Of a stretch of DNA of 35,074 nt, positions 7,708 through 15,632 are shown one piece after another. Numbering within the stretch: position 1 is the stretch's first letter; every line of letters starts with the position of its first letter. Position numbers and translations under genes: made by a program. The notes beneath the pieces are model-generated. The model was not told where the DNA came from and did not search any database. It saw only the letters and a program-made list of their open reading frames with translations. Where the stretch lies: assembly GCF_002217205.1 (NCBI RefSeq), contig NZ_MUGT01000060.1:1-35074 (forward strand), in the 5' to 3' direction. Origin of the DNA: Flavobacterium branchiophilum NBRC 15030 = ATCC 35035. Its GTDB lineage: Bacteria > Bacteroidota > Bacteroidia > Flavobacteriales > Flavobacteriaceae.

Positions 7708-8889
7708 ATGAAAACAGCATACATAGTAAAAGCATACAGAACTGCCGTAGGCAAAGCGCCAAAAGGGGTTTTTCGATTCAAAAGACCGGATGAGTTGGCA
7801 GCAGAAACTATTCAATTTATGATGAATGAGTTACCTGATTTTGACAAAACTCGAATTGACGATGTGATGGTAGGAAATGCCATGCCAGAAGCAGAACAAG
7901 GATTAAACGTAGGCCGATTAATTTCATTGATGGGATTAAAAGTTACGGATGTTCCTGGTGTAACCGTAAATAGATATTGTGCCTCAGGCTTGGAAACTAT
8001 CGGAATGGCTACTGCCAAAATTCAAAGTGGAATGGCTGATTGTATCATTGCTGGCGGAGCTGAAAGTATGTCTTTTATTCCGATGGGAGGGTATAAACCA
8101 ACCCCTGATTATGCCGTAGCGGCAGCAGGAAACGAAGATTACTATTGGGGTATGGGATTGACTGCCGAAGCGGTTGCCAATCAATTTAACATTTCTCGTG
8201 AAGATCAAGATGAATTTGCTTTCAATTCACACCAAAAAGCTTTGAAAGCACAAGTAGAAGGAAAGTTTGACAAACAAATTGTTCCTATTAATGTAGAGCA
8301 AACATTTATAAACGAAAACGGTAAAAAAGAAACTAAAACCTATACTGTATCGAAAGATGAAGGGCCTAGAGCCGACACGAACATAGCTGCTTTAGGCAAT
8401 TTAAAACCTGTTTTTTCTGCTGATGGAAGTGTAACCGCAGGAAACTCTTCTCAAATGAGTGATGGAGCTGCTTTTGTTTTGGTTATGAGTGAAGAAATGG
8501 TAAAAGAATTGGGCGTTACTCCAATTGCACGCTTGGTCAATTATGCCTCAGCTGGTGTTGAACCACGAATCATGGGTATTGGTCCTGTGAAAGCCATTCC
8601 GAAAGCCTTAAAACAAGCAGGTTTAAGCTTAAATGATATAGATTTAATAGAGTTAAACGAAGCATTTGCTTCACAATCATTAGCAGTTGTACGCGAATTA
8701 GGTTTAAATCCTGAAATCGTAAACGTGAATGGTGGTGCAATTGCATTAGGTCATCCGCTAGGTTGTACAGGAGCCAAATTATCGGTACAATTATTTGATG
8801 AAATGAAAAGACGAGGTAGCAAATATGGTATCGTAAGTATGTGTGTTGGAACAGGTCAAGGAAGTGCGGGGATATATGAATTGATATAA
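7708..8889 (+). CDS. fadA: acetyl-CoA C-acyltransferase (3-ketoacyl-CoA thiolase)
   Basis: 393-aa thiolase, the last step of beta-oxidation, cleaving 3-ketoacyl-CoA with CoA. Nucleophile C91 in VNRYCASGLE; H349 in GHPLGCTG; second active-site cysteine C379 in SMCVGTGQG. Length and motifs are those of a degradative thiolase. It is third enzyme-operon member in the marR-fad cluster but is separated from the upstream fusion enzyme by the 1.2-kb REP/transposase block. Its start codon is preceded within two bases by a hairpin repeat, so its leader differs from the unstructured A-rich leaders elsewhere in the window. Function is secure; the substrate chain-length range is not readable. Confidence 0.95.
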   Translation: MKTAYIVKAYRTAVGKAPKGVFRFKRPDELAAETIQFMMNELPDFDKTRIDDVMVGNAMPEAEQGLNVGRLISLMGLKVTDVPGVTVNRYCASGLETIGMATAKIQSGMADCIIAGGAESMSFIPMGGYKPTPDYAVAAAGNEDYYWGMGLTAEAVANQFNISREDQDEFAFNSHQKALKAQVEGKFDKQIVPINVEQTFINENGKKETKTYTVSKDEGPRADTNIAALGNLKPVFSADGSVTAGNSSQMSDGAAFVLVMSEEMVKELGVTPIARLVNYASAGVEPRIMGIGPVKAIPKALKQAGLSLNDIDLIELNEAFASQSLAVVRELGLNPEIVNVNGGAIALGHPLGCTGAKLSVQLFDEMKRRGSKYGIVSMCVGTGQGSAGIYELI

Positions 8890-9024
8890 GCCCCCTAACC
8901 CCCGAAGGGGGAATTTAGATTGTGGACATTCTTTGTATTATAAAATTATAATTAAAAATATTTTAGTAAAATTAAAACCCTACTCACCCCTAGTAGGAAT
9001 TCCCCTTTCGGGGGTTAGGGGGCT
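8889..9024. repeat. 27-bp inverted repeat pair bracketing the fadA-fadE spacer
   Basis: Left arm 8889-8915 and right arm 8998-9024 are reverse complements with one mismatch. Each arm contains CCCCCTAACCCCC plus an internal CCCCC-GAA-GGGGG-like hairpin. The left arm starts at the last base of the fadA stop; the right arm ends three bases before the fadE ATG. The pair encloses 82 bp of AT-rich DNA. It may be a small MITE-like unit or two facing repeats. Confidence 0.85.
8979..8997 (+). repeat. hairpin CCTACT-CACCCCT-AGTAGG
   Basis: Six-bp stem with a 7-nt loop CACCCCT. It is homologous to the hairpin at 7672-7690 (CCTATT-GACCCCT-AATAGG); the stem difference is compensated on the other arm. It lies just inside the right arm of the 27-bp inverted repeat. 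Confidence 0.75.
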
Positions 9025-9027
9025 AAT

Positions 9028-10818
9028 ATGGAAGACATAACCAGAGGAGGACAATTCCTTGTAAAAGAAACTAAATGTGAAAATATATTCACACCTGAAG
9101 ATTTTTCTGAAGAACAAATCATGATGCGTGATTCTGTTAAAGAATTTGTGGACAAAGAAATTTGGCCAAACAAAGACCGTTTTGAAAAGAAAGATTATGC
9201 ATTAACTGAAGAAACCATGCGTAAAGCAGGCGAAATGGGTTTCTTGAGTATTTCGGTTCCTGAAGCTTATGGCGGAATGGGAATGGGATTTGTAGATACT
9301 TGTTTAGTTTGCGATTACATTTCGGGAGCAACAGGTTCATTTTCAACAGCTTTTGGTGCACATACCGGAATTGGAACCATGCCAATTACTTTATATGGAA
9401 CCGAAGAACAAAAACAAAAATACGTTCCGAAATTAGCTTCTGGAGAATGGTTTGGAGCCTATTGTTTAACTGAACCAGGAGCAGGAAGTGACGCCAATTC
9501 AGGTAAAACAAAAGCGGTTTTGTCTGAAGACGGAACGCATTACAAAATTACGGGACAAAAAATGTGGATTTCTAATGCTGGTTTTTGTTCGCTATTTATC
9601 GTTTTTGCTAGAATTGAAGACGATAAAAACATCACAGGATTCATTTTGGAAAACACAGCTGACAACGGAATTTCTTTTGGAGAAGAAGAGCACAAATTAG
9701 GAATTCGTGCTTCATCTACTCGTCAGGTTTTCTTTAATGAAACTAAAATACCTGTTGAAAATATGCTGTCTGAAAGAGGAAACGGTTTCAAAATTGCGAT
9801 GAATGCCTTGAATGTAGGTCGTATCAAATTGGCAGCTGCTTGTTTGGATGCCCAACGTCGAGTAACATCTAATGCAATTCATTATGCCAATGAAAGAATT
9901 CAATTTAATACACCAATTGCTTCTTTTGGTGCTATCAGATATAAACTAGCAGAAATGGCAACATCAACTTATGCTGGAGAAAGTGCCACGTATAGAGCTG
10001 CAAAAGACATTGAAAATAGAATCAAAATTAGAGAAGCAGAGGGCACTTCGCATCAAGAAGCCGAATTGAAAGGCGTAGAAGAATTTGCTATTGAGTGTTC
10101 TATTTTGAAAGTAGCCGTTTCTGAAGATGTTCAAAATTGCTCTGACGAAGGAATTCAAATTTATGGAGGTATGGGATTCTCAGAAGATACTCCGATGGAA
10201 TCTGCTTGGAGAGATGCTCGAATTGCACGTATATATGAAGGTACTAACGAAATCAATCGAATGCTTTCTGTTGGGATGTTAATCAAAAAAGCCATGAAAG
10301 GCCATATAGACTTATTAGGTCCTGCTTCCAAAGTTCAAGAAGAATTAATGGGGATTCCATCTTTTGACACCCCTGATTATTCCGAACTATTCTCTGAAGA
10401 AAAAGAAATGATTGGCAAACTGAAAAAAGCCTTCTTGATGGTTGCGGGTGGTGCCGTTCAAAAATACGGTATGGATCTAGACGCTCACCAACAATTATTG
10501 ATGGCTGCTGCCGATATTTTGATTGAAATTTATATGGCAGAAAGCACCATTTTGAGAACAGAAAAAATGGCTAAAAAACAAGGTGAAGCAGCTGTAAATG
10601 AGCAAATTGCTATGGCAAAACTCTATTTGTACAAAGCCGTTGATATTGTAGCTCAAAGAGGAAAAGAAAGTATTATTTCTTTTGCCGAAGGAGACGAACA
10701 ACGTATGATGTTGATGGGCTTACGCCGATTTACAAAATACACCAACATGCCAAATATTGTTGGATTAAGAGAGCAAATTACAGCCAAATTGGTTGCCGAA
10801 AATAGCTATTGCTTTTAA
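9028..10818 (+). CDS. fadE: acyl-CoA dehydrogenase (FadE type)
   Basis: 596-aa flavoprotein catalysing the first, FAD-dependent step of beta-oxidation. Motifs: AYCLTEPGAGSDA (about 148-160) and MWISNAG in the FAD/substrate region, and the catalytic glutamate E404 in RIYEGTNEINRM. A long C-terminal extension (about 430-596) places it with the large VLCAD-like/Bacillus FadE subgroup of about 590 aa. It is the last gene of the marR-fad operon, ending at a strong bidirectional terminator. The start ATG 9028 directly follows the right arm of an inverted repeat. Electrons would pass to an ETF not present in this window. Confidence 0.94.
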   Translation: MEDITRGGQFLVKETKCENIFTPEDFSEEQIMMRDSVKEFVDKEIWPNKDRFEKKDYALTEETMRKAGEMGFLSISVPEAYGGMGMGFVDTCLVCDYISGATGSFSTAFGAHTGIGTMPITLYGTEEQKQKYVPKLASGEWFGAYCLTEPGAGSDANSGKTKAVLSEDGTHYKITGQKMWISNAGFCSLFIVFARIEDDKNITGFILENTADNGISFGEEEHKLGIRASSTRQVFFNETKIPVENMLSERGNGFKIAMNALNVGRIKLAAACLDAQRRVTSNAIHYANERIQFNTPIASFGAIRYKLAEMATSTYAGESATYRAAKDIENRIKIREAEGTSHQEAELKGVEEFAIECSILKVAVSEDVQNCSDEGIQIYGGMGFSEDTPMESAWRDARIARIYEGTNEINRMLSVGMLIKKAMKGHIDLLGPASKVQEELMGIPSFDTPDYSELFSEEKEMIGKLKKAFLMVAGGAVQKYGMDLDAHQQLLMAAADILIEIYMAESTILRTEKMAKKQGEAAVNEQIAMAKLYLYKAVDIVAQRGKESIISFAEGDEQRMMLMGLRRFTKYTNMPNIVGLREQITAKLVAENSYCF

Positions 10819-10832
10819 TTTTTTTTATAATT

Positions 10833-10870
10833 AAAAAAGGCTGTCCAATTATTTTTGGACAGCCTTTTTT
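10833..10870 (+). terminator. terminator of the fad operon, likely bidirectional with asd
   Basis: 14-bp stem (A-tract plus GGCTGTCC, 10833-10846, pairing with GGACAGCC plus T-tract, 10857-10870) and a 10-nt loop. A and T tracts on both sides let it work for fadE (plus) and asd (minus). Confidence 0.85.
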
Positions 10871-10985
10871 ATTCAAAAAAAATTTTCGTGATGTATTTAT
10901 AAAAAATAGATATTAAAAAAATAGATTTTTGTAAATAAATACGCTATTTACATTAGTCACTCCTAATACAAATTAATCATTTTTA

Positions 10986-11975
10986 TTAAACCAGTTGATG
11001 AGCGATCAAATATTCTGCAATTTGAATGGTGTTGGTAGCTGCCCCTTTACGTAAGTTGTCTGCAACTATCCATAAATTTAATGTGTTGGGTTGGCTTTCG
11101 TCTCTACGGATTCTACCAACAAAAACTTCGTTTTTTCCTTGGGCAAACAATGGCATTGGGTACGAAAAAGCATCCAAATCGTCTTGAACTATTACGCCAT
11201 CGGTTTGGCTCAAGATAGATCGTACTTCTGCAACATCAAAATCGTTTGTAAATTCAACATTTACGGCTTCGCTATGTCCTCCAACGATTGGAACTCGCAC
11301 GGCAGTTGCAGTAACAGCAATCGTATTGTCGCTCAAAATTTTTTGAGTTTCACGAACCAGTTTCATTTCTTCTTTAGTATAACCGTTGGGTTCAAAACTG
11401 TCGCAGTGAGGAATTGCATTACGGTGTATTTGGTATTTGTAAGCCATATCGCCTTGAATACCCGCATATTCGTTTTCTAATTGTTTTACAGCTTTTACGC
11501 CAGTTCCTGTAATGGACTGGTATGTAGAAATAATGATTCTTTTTATGTCGTATTTTTGATGCAATGGTGCTAATGCCATAACCATTTGAATTGTAGAGCA
11601 ATTGGGATTGGCAATAATTTTATCTTCTTTGGTTAATTGGTTGGCATTAATTTCTGGAACGATTAATTTTTTTGTAGGATCCATTCTCCAAGCCGACGAG
11701 TTGTCTATAACAGTTGTGCCCGCTGCTGCAAATTTTGGAGCCCACTCCAAGGAGGTATCGCCTCCGGCTGAAAAAACTGCAATATCGGCTTTCATCTCTA
11801 CGGCTGTTTGCATGCCAACTACTTTGTATTTTGTGCCTTTGAACTCAATTTCTTTTCCAACGGATTTTTCAGATGCTACTGGAATTAATTCTGTTACTGG
11901 AAAATTTCTTTCTGCTAAAACTTGTAGCATTACCTCGCCAACCATTCCGGTTGCCCCTACAACTGCTATTCTCAT
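10986..11975 (-). CDS. asd: aspartate-semialdehyde dehydrogenase
   Basis: 329-aa NADPH-dependent enzyme converting aspartyl phosphate to aspartate semialdehyde, the branch point to lysine/diaminopimelate, threonine and methionine. N-terminal nucleotide-binding motif GATGMVG (7-13), active-site cysteine C126 in NPNCSTIQ, catalytic histidine H234 in VGGHSEAV. Length fits the family. ATG 11975 follows a 35-nt leader from a clear promoter. It shares a terminator region with the convergent fadE. Confidence 0.96.
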   Translation of the reverse strand: MRIAVVGATGMVGEVMLQVLAERNFPVTELIPVASEKSVGKEIEFKGTKYKVVGMQTAVEMKADIAVFSAGGDTSLEWAPKFAAAGTTVIDNSSAWRMDPTKKLIVPEINANQLTKEDKIIANPNCSTIQMVMALAPLHQKYDIKRIIISTYQSITGTGVKAVKQLENEYAGIQGDMAYKYQIHRNAIPHCDSFEPNGYTKEEMKLVRETQKILSDNTIAVTATAVRVPIVGGHSEAVNVEFTNDFDVAEVRSILSQTDGVIVQDDLDAFSYPMPLFAQGKNEVFVGRIRRDESQPNTLNLWIVADNLRKGAATNTIQIAEYLIAHQLV

Positions 11976-12016
11976 GATAATTTATGTTTTGTTTTTTATT
12001 TTACTATTTGATGGTA

Positions 12017-12046
12017 CAAAAGTAAATAATAAAATTAGAGTAACAA
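12017..12046 (-). promoter_or_regulatory. predicted asd promoter
   Basis: On the minus strand: -33 TTG (12044-12046), 19-nt spacer, -7 TACTTTTG (12017-12024). The match and spacing are good for a Bacteroidota housekeeping promoter. Confidence 0.6.
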
Positions 12047-12113
12047 GGGGATTAACAAAAAATAACAAAATGTTATATTTAAAACATTTTGTGTAATTAA
12101 AAAATGTTCAAAT

Positions 12114-12149
12114 AAAAAAGGCTGCCCCAAAAAATGGGTTCAGCCTTTT
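12114..12149 (-). terminator. terminator after mscL
   Basis: Minus-strand hairpin with outer stem AAAAGGCTG/CAGCCTTTT, a partly paired inner CCC/GGG and a following T-run. It lies 25 nt past the mscL stop and upstream of the asd promoter, insulating asd from mscL. Confidence 0.8.
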
Positions 12150-12173
12150 GAAATGTGTGCTTTTAAAATTAAA

Positions 12174-12590
12174 TTATTTTTTTAATAAATCTCGAATTTC
12201 GGTTAAAAGTTGTTCTTGAGTTGGACCAGTTGGTGCTGGTGCAGCAGCTTCTTCTTTCTTTTTGGCTTTATCAGCGGCTCTTAATAATACAAAAATAAAG
12301 AAAGCAATAATGATAAAATTAAGAAGTGCTTGAAGTAAATTGCCATAAGTTATTACGGCAGCTCCTGCTTTTTTGGCGGCTTCTAAATTTTTGTAAACAT
12401 TGCCGTCGAGTGAAATAAATTTTTGAGTAAAATCAACACCACCTGTTATTAAACCAATAATTGGCATGATGATATCTTCTACGGCAGAGGTTATCACTTT
12501 GCCAAAAGCGCCGCCAATAACAACGGCTGTTGAAAGGCTTAAAATATCGCCTTTCATAAGAGAGGCTTTAAAATCTGCAAAAAATCCCAT
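12174..12590 (-). CDS. mscL: large-conductance mechanosensitive channel MscL
   Basis: 138-aa inner-membrane channel that opens as a pentamer under hypo-osmotic stress. The N-terminal amphipathic helix and TM1 ([19 protein letters not shown], then [12 protein letters not shown]) are diagnostic. TM2 lies at about 85-103, and the charged C-terminal helix ([11 protein letters not shown], then TEIRDLLKK) follows. A proline/alanine-rich linker precedes the last helix. It is monocistronic with its own terminator; upstream is a 507-bp spacer. Confidence 0.95.
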   Translation of the reverse strand: MGFFADFKASLMKGDILSLSTAVVIGGAFGKVITSAVEDIIMPIIGLITGGVDFTQKFISLDGNVYKNLEAAKKAGAAVITYGNLLQALLNFIIIAFFIFVLLRAADKAKKKEEAAAPAPTGPTQEQLLTEIRDLLKK

Positions 12591-12763
12591 AGTTTTTTAA
12601 TTTAGAGTTAATTAGGAGGCGAAGATAAGAAAAAAAATGAATTGAAAATACATTTTGTTGGATCAAAAATAGATTAATTAAGGTTGAAAGGTTGTTTTTT
12701 AGGGATAAATGGCTTTTTTTTGATTTTTTTGAAGTGTTTTTTGAAAGATTGAAGTTGTTTGTA

Positions 12764-12896
12764 TAGCCCCGATAGTAATGGAAATCCTTTTGTTTTTTTT
12801 GGGATGGACTTCAATTGGAAATGGCGTCATCCTTATTTGTGAATTAGTTTGTTTTGAAAACGACAAAAAAACAAAAGATTGTAATGGATAGCGGGA
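12764..12896 (+). ncRNA. Flavo-1-like structured RNA / intergenic repeat element
   Basis: This occupies the middle of the 507-bp mscL/thioredoxin spacer (12591-13097). Outer stem CCCGATA (12768-12774) with TAGCGGG (12889-12895), one A-G mismatch. Then a symmetric internal loop with the same octamer GTAATGGA on both strands (12775-12782 and 12881-12888), able to form tandem G-A pairs. Then a 16-bp inner stem (12783-12799 with 12865-12880, one bulged C). A 65-nt variable terminal region follows. The outline resembles the Flavo-1 motif reported in flavobacteria; I am naming it from memory of the motif. The rest of the spacer, apart from a promoter at 13039, shows nothing. Confidence 0.55.
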
Positions 12897-13038
12897 CGGG
12901 TGCAGATTGAAAACGGGGTGTTGTGCTTCGAGAAAAAAAGGGCGTTGTTGTTTTTGGTTCAACATGTATTGTGAATGGTGGTTGCAATTAAAAGGGTAAG
13001 ATAATTGAAAAAAAATGTGATTTCAAAATTAAAATAAT

Positions 13039-13046
13039 TATTTTTG
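13039..13046 (+). promoter_or_regulatory. -7 element for the thioredoxin-like/tpiA operon
   Basis: TATTTTTG matches TAnnTTTG, 51 nt before the ATG at 13098. No convincing -33 element. Confidence 0.4.
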
Positions 13047-13097
13047 CGTTTGCAATGTAAAGTAGATTAAAAAAAATAAACCAAAAAACTATCAATT

Positions 13098-13589
13098 ATG
13101 AAAAAAATATTAATGCTATTGTGTGGTGTTTTAGCATGGGGATGCCAGGCACAGAAAGAAGAATTTGCGGCGGGAGCTTTAGAAGCGACACTGATGAACA
13201 GTGCTGAAAAACAAGTAAAGTTTTCGGATATTTTAAAAAAACATCAAGGAAAGACTTTGGTTATAGAGGTTTGGGCTTCATGGTGCTCTGATTGTGTGAA
13301 AGCCATGCCAAAAGTAAAAACCTTGCAAGCTGCAAATCCTGAGGTTTCGTTTGTGTTTTTGTCTATGGACAAAACGGTTGAAAAATGGAAGCAAGGGATT
13401 GACAAACATGAATTGGTTGGCGATCATTATATGGCAAACGATGGTATGAAAGGCGTTTTTGGACAGATGATAGATTTGGATTGGATTCCGAGGTATATTA
13501 TAGTGGACAAAACGGAAAAAGTAGTATTGTATCGCGCTGTAGAGACTGATTTTGAAAAGATGAGTACTATTCTAAAAACTATACACTAA
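13098..13589 (+). CDS. TlpA-like thioredoxin-fold (lipo)protein
   Basis: 163-aa exported thioredoxin-fold protein of the TlpA/ResA type. It has an N-terminal signal peptide with a possible, imperfect lipobox (AWGC, C16). Active site W-C63-S-D-C66 and the cis-proline P131 in WIPRY are present, so it can do thiol-disulfide chemistry in the periplasm, probably reducing or recycling disulfides. It precedes tpiA with a 2-nt gap and is presumably co-transcribed. That pairing is positional; no metabolic link to triosephosphate isomerase is evident. Confidence 0.85.
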   Translation: MKKILMLLCGVLAWGCQAQKEEFAAGALEATLMNSAEKQVKFSDILKKHQGKTLVIEVWASWCSDCVKAMPKVKTLQAANPEVSFVFLSMDKTVEKWKQGIDKHELVGDHYMANDGMKGVFGQMIDLDWIPRYIIVDKTEKVVLYRAVETDFEKMSTILKTIH

Positions 13590-13591
13590 AC

Positions 13592-14344
13592 ATGAGAACA
13601 AAAATTGTAGCAGGAAACTGGAAAATGAACAAAAATGCCGAGCAAACGGAAGATTTGTTGAATGAATTGATAGACCAATTGCCATCGGACAAAGAAGTAA
13701 AAATTATAGTGGCTCCGACATTTGTTAATTTGTCATCGGCAGTTGAGCATTTGAATTTTACAAACATTACGGTTGCGGCACAAAACATGCACCAAGCCGA
13801 GGGCGGGGCATTTACGGGAGAAATTTCGGCAGATATGCTAAAAAGTATTGGCGTGAACACCGTGATATTGGGTCATTCTGAAAGAAGAGCCTATTGTCAT
13901 GAAACCGATGCGTTGTTGGCCAATAAAGTAGATACGGCATTGAAGCATGAAATGGATGTGATTTTTTGTTTTGGAGAGGAGTTGAAAGACCGTCAAGACA
14001 AGCAACACTTTAATGTGGTAGAAAATCAATTAAGAGATGGCTTGTTTCATATAGAAAAATCATCGTGGGAGCACATTATTTTGGCTTATGAACCCGTATG
14101 GGCCATTGGTACGGGAGAAACGGCCAGTCCGGAACAGGCACAAGAAATGCACGAGTTTATACGAGCAACAATTAGAAAAGGATTTGGAGCAGACATTGCA
14201 GAGGGTGTTTCGATATTGTATGGAGGCAGTGTAAAGCCAGATAATGCCAAAGAAATATTTTCTAAACCCGATGTTGATGGTGGTTTGATTGGTGGTGCTG
14301 CTTTGAAAGCTTCGGATTTTGTGGCTATTGTAAATGGCATTTAG
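13592..14344 (+). CDS. tpiA: triosephosphate isomerase
   Basis: 250-aa TIM barrel interconverting dihydroxyacetone phosphate and glyceraldehyde 3-phosphate in glycolysis/gluconeogenesis. Substrate lysine K11 in GNWKMN, electrophile H95 in GHSERR, catalytic base E167 in AYEPVWAIGTG, phosphate loop LYGGSVKP at about 209-216. It starts two bases after the thioredoxin-like gene's stop and ends at a terminator before prmA. Confidence 0.98.
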   Translation: MRTKIVAGNWKMNKNAEQTEDLLNELIDQLPSDKEVKIIVAPTFVNLSSAVEHLNFTNITVAAQNMHQAEGGAFTGEISADMLKSIGVNTVILGHSERRAYCHETDALLANKVDTALKHEMDVIFCFGEELKDRQDKQHFNVVENQLRDGLFHIEKSSWEHIILAYEPVWAIGTGETASPEQAQEMHEFIRATIRKGFGADIAEGVSILYGGSVKPDNAKEIFSKPDVDGGLIGGAALKASDFVAIVNGI

Positions 14345-14363
14345 GCCATAAAAGCCAGCTTAG

Positions 14364-14404
14364 AAGAAAAGCGGTAATGAAAATTGTCGCTTTTCTTTTT
14401 TTTT
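14364..14404 (+). terminator. terminator after tpiA
   Basis: Ten-bp stem AAGAAAAGCG (14364-14373) / CGCTTTTCTT (14388-14397), 14-nt loop, followed by seven T. Confidence 0.75.
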
Positions 14405-14431
14405 AATTATTAAATTATAAATTACATTTGT

Positions 14432-15268
14432 ATGTCAAATATTTATATGGGTTATCATTTTGAGGTGAGCCCTAAAGCATTGGGATCGGAAATATTAATA
14501 GCCGAATTGGGCGAACTGCCATTTGAAAGTTTTATAGAAACAGAGGCTGGCATGACGGCTTATATTCAGAAATCGTTTTGGAATGAACAAATTTTGGATG
14601 AGGTCATGGTTTTGAAAAACGAAGACTTTACCATTTCCTATACGGTAGAAGAAATTGCACAAGTAAATTGGAATGAAGAGTGGGAGAAAAATTTTGAGCC
14701 AATTGAAGTGGATGGAATGTGTCATGTAAGAGCCCCCTTTCATCCTAAAACGGAGGCGAAATATGATATAGTAATAGAGCCTAAAATGAGTTTTGGGACA
14801 GGACATCATGAAACGACTCACATGATGATTCAGCATTTGTTATCCATGGAAGTAGCGGGATTGAAAACTTTAGATATGGGATGTGGCACTGCCATTTTGG
14901 CTATTTTGGCCGAAATGAAAGGAGCAAAACCCATTGATGCCATAGATATAGACAACTGGTGCTACTTGAACTCTATTGAAAATGCAGAGCGAAATGATTG
15001 CCAACACATTAGCGTTTATGAAGGAGATGCCGCCCTATTAGCAGACAAAAAATATGATTTGATAATAGCCAACATCAATAGAAACATCCTTTTGAACGAC
15101 ATGGAAGCCTATTGCAACAGTTTACAATCCAAAGGCATCATTTTATTTAGTGGGTTTTATGAAGAGGATATTCCATATATAGACGCTGCCTGTATTGCAA
15201 ATGGATTGCAATTTGTAAATCAATTAAAAAGAAACAACTGGGTTTCGATGAAATATATTAAAAATTAA
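14432..15268 (+). CDS. prmA: ribosomal protein L11 methyltransferase
   Basis: 278-aa SAM-dependent methyltransferase that trimethylates ribosomal protein L11. The C-terminal Rossmann domain carries motif I LDMGCGTAILA (about 147-157) and the acidic AIDIDN after beta-2; IIANINRNILL matches the NPPY-like motif IV region. The N-terminal substrate domain contains VNWNEEWEKNFEPI. It is 14 nt upstream of clpS, a common flavobacterial pairing. A TACATTTG -7-like element ends one base before the ATG at 14432. If that is the real promoter, translation would begin at the in-frame ATG 14447; homologues as I recall them begin at the first ATG. Confidence 0.9.
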   Translation: MSNIYMGYHFEVSPKALGSEILIAELGELPFESFIETEAGMTAYIQKSFWNEQILDEVMVLKNEDFTISYTVEEIAQVNWNEEWEKNFEPIEVDGMCHVRAPFHPKTEAKYDIVIEPKMSFGTGHHETTHMMIQHLLSMEVAGLKTLDMGCGTAILAILAEMKGAKPIDAIDIDNWCYLNSIENAERNDCQHISVYEGDAALLADKKYDLIIANINRNILLNDMEAYCNSLQSKGIILFSGFYEEDIPYIDAACIANGLQFVNQLKRNNWVSMKYIKN

Positions 15269-15282
15269 ATTAAAATTTGTTT

Positions 15283-15558
15283 ATGTCCACGATTGAAAAA
15301 GTTAAAGAAAAGAAAGCTGTTTCAGAACAATTAGCGGCACATAATGAAATAGTATTGTATAATGATGATGTGAACACATTTGATCATGTAATAGATACAC
15401 TAATTGCAGTTTGTAAACATACTGCCGAACAAGCTGAACAATGTGCTATTTTAGTACATTATAAAGGAAAATGTACTGTAAAAACAGGCAGTTTGAAAGA
15501 ACTAAAACCACAATGTTTACAATTATTAGAAGCAGGATTAAGTGCTGAAATTATTTGA
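15283..15558 (+). CDS. clpS: ATP-dependent Clp protease adaptor ClpS
   Basis: 91-aa adaptor delivering N-degron substrates to ClpAP-type proteases. The signature LYNDDVNTFDHVID (about residues 25-38) carries the N-degron pocket residues, and the Lys/Glu ends of later helices fit the family. The ATG at 15283 is chosen over the in-frame TTG at 15277, which adds only two residues. It lies immediately after prmA, probably co-transcribed. A ClpS in Bacteroidota is expected to work with ClpA/ClpC-like unfoldases outside this window. Confidence 0.93.
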   Translation: MSTIEKVKEKKAVSEQLAAHNEIVLYNDDVNTFDHVIDTLIAVCKHTAEQAEQCAILVHYKGKCTVKTGSLKELKPQCLQLLEAGLSAEII

Positions 15559-15588
15559 ATTATTTTAGTTTATTTAAAAAACAAATGT

Positions 15589-15596
15589 TATTTTTG
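15589..15596 (+). promoter_or_regulatory. -7 element for the ether-lipid gene pair
   Basis: TATTTTTG, 36 nt before the ATG at 15633, matches TAnnTTTG. The -33 element is weak. Confidence 0.4.
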
Positions 15597-15632
15597 AAAA
15601 TGCAATAAATTTCATTAAAAAAATATAAGAAT

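Noticed and set aside
7315..7815. 166-codon minus-strand frame opposite the YhcG fragment and fadA start
   Set aside because: Cysteine/serine/phenylalanine-rich shadow of AT-rich coding DNA; it would run across two real genes and a hairpin repeat.
11602..12096. 164-codon plus-strand frame antisense to asd
   Set aside because: Asd has full catalytic motifs, a good promoter and a terminator; the antisense frame shows no domain.
12699..12965. 88-codon minus-strand open frame in the mscL/thioredoxin spacer
   Set aside because: It lies across the Flavo-1-like palindromic element, has low-complexity content, no signal or domain, and no promoter; the RNA structure explains the region better.
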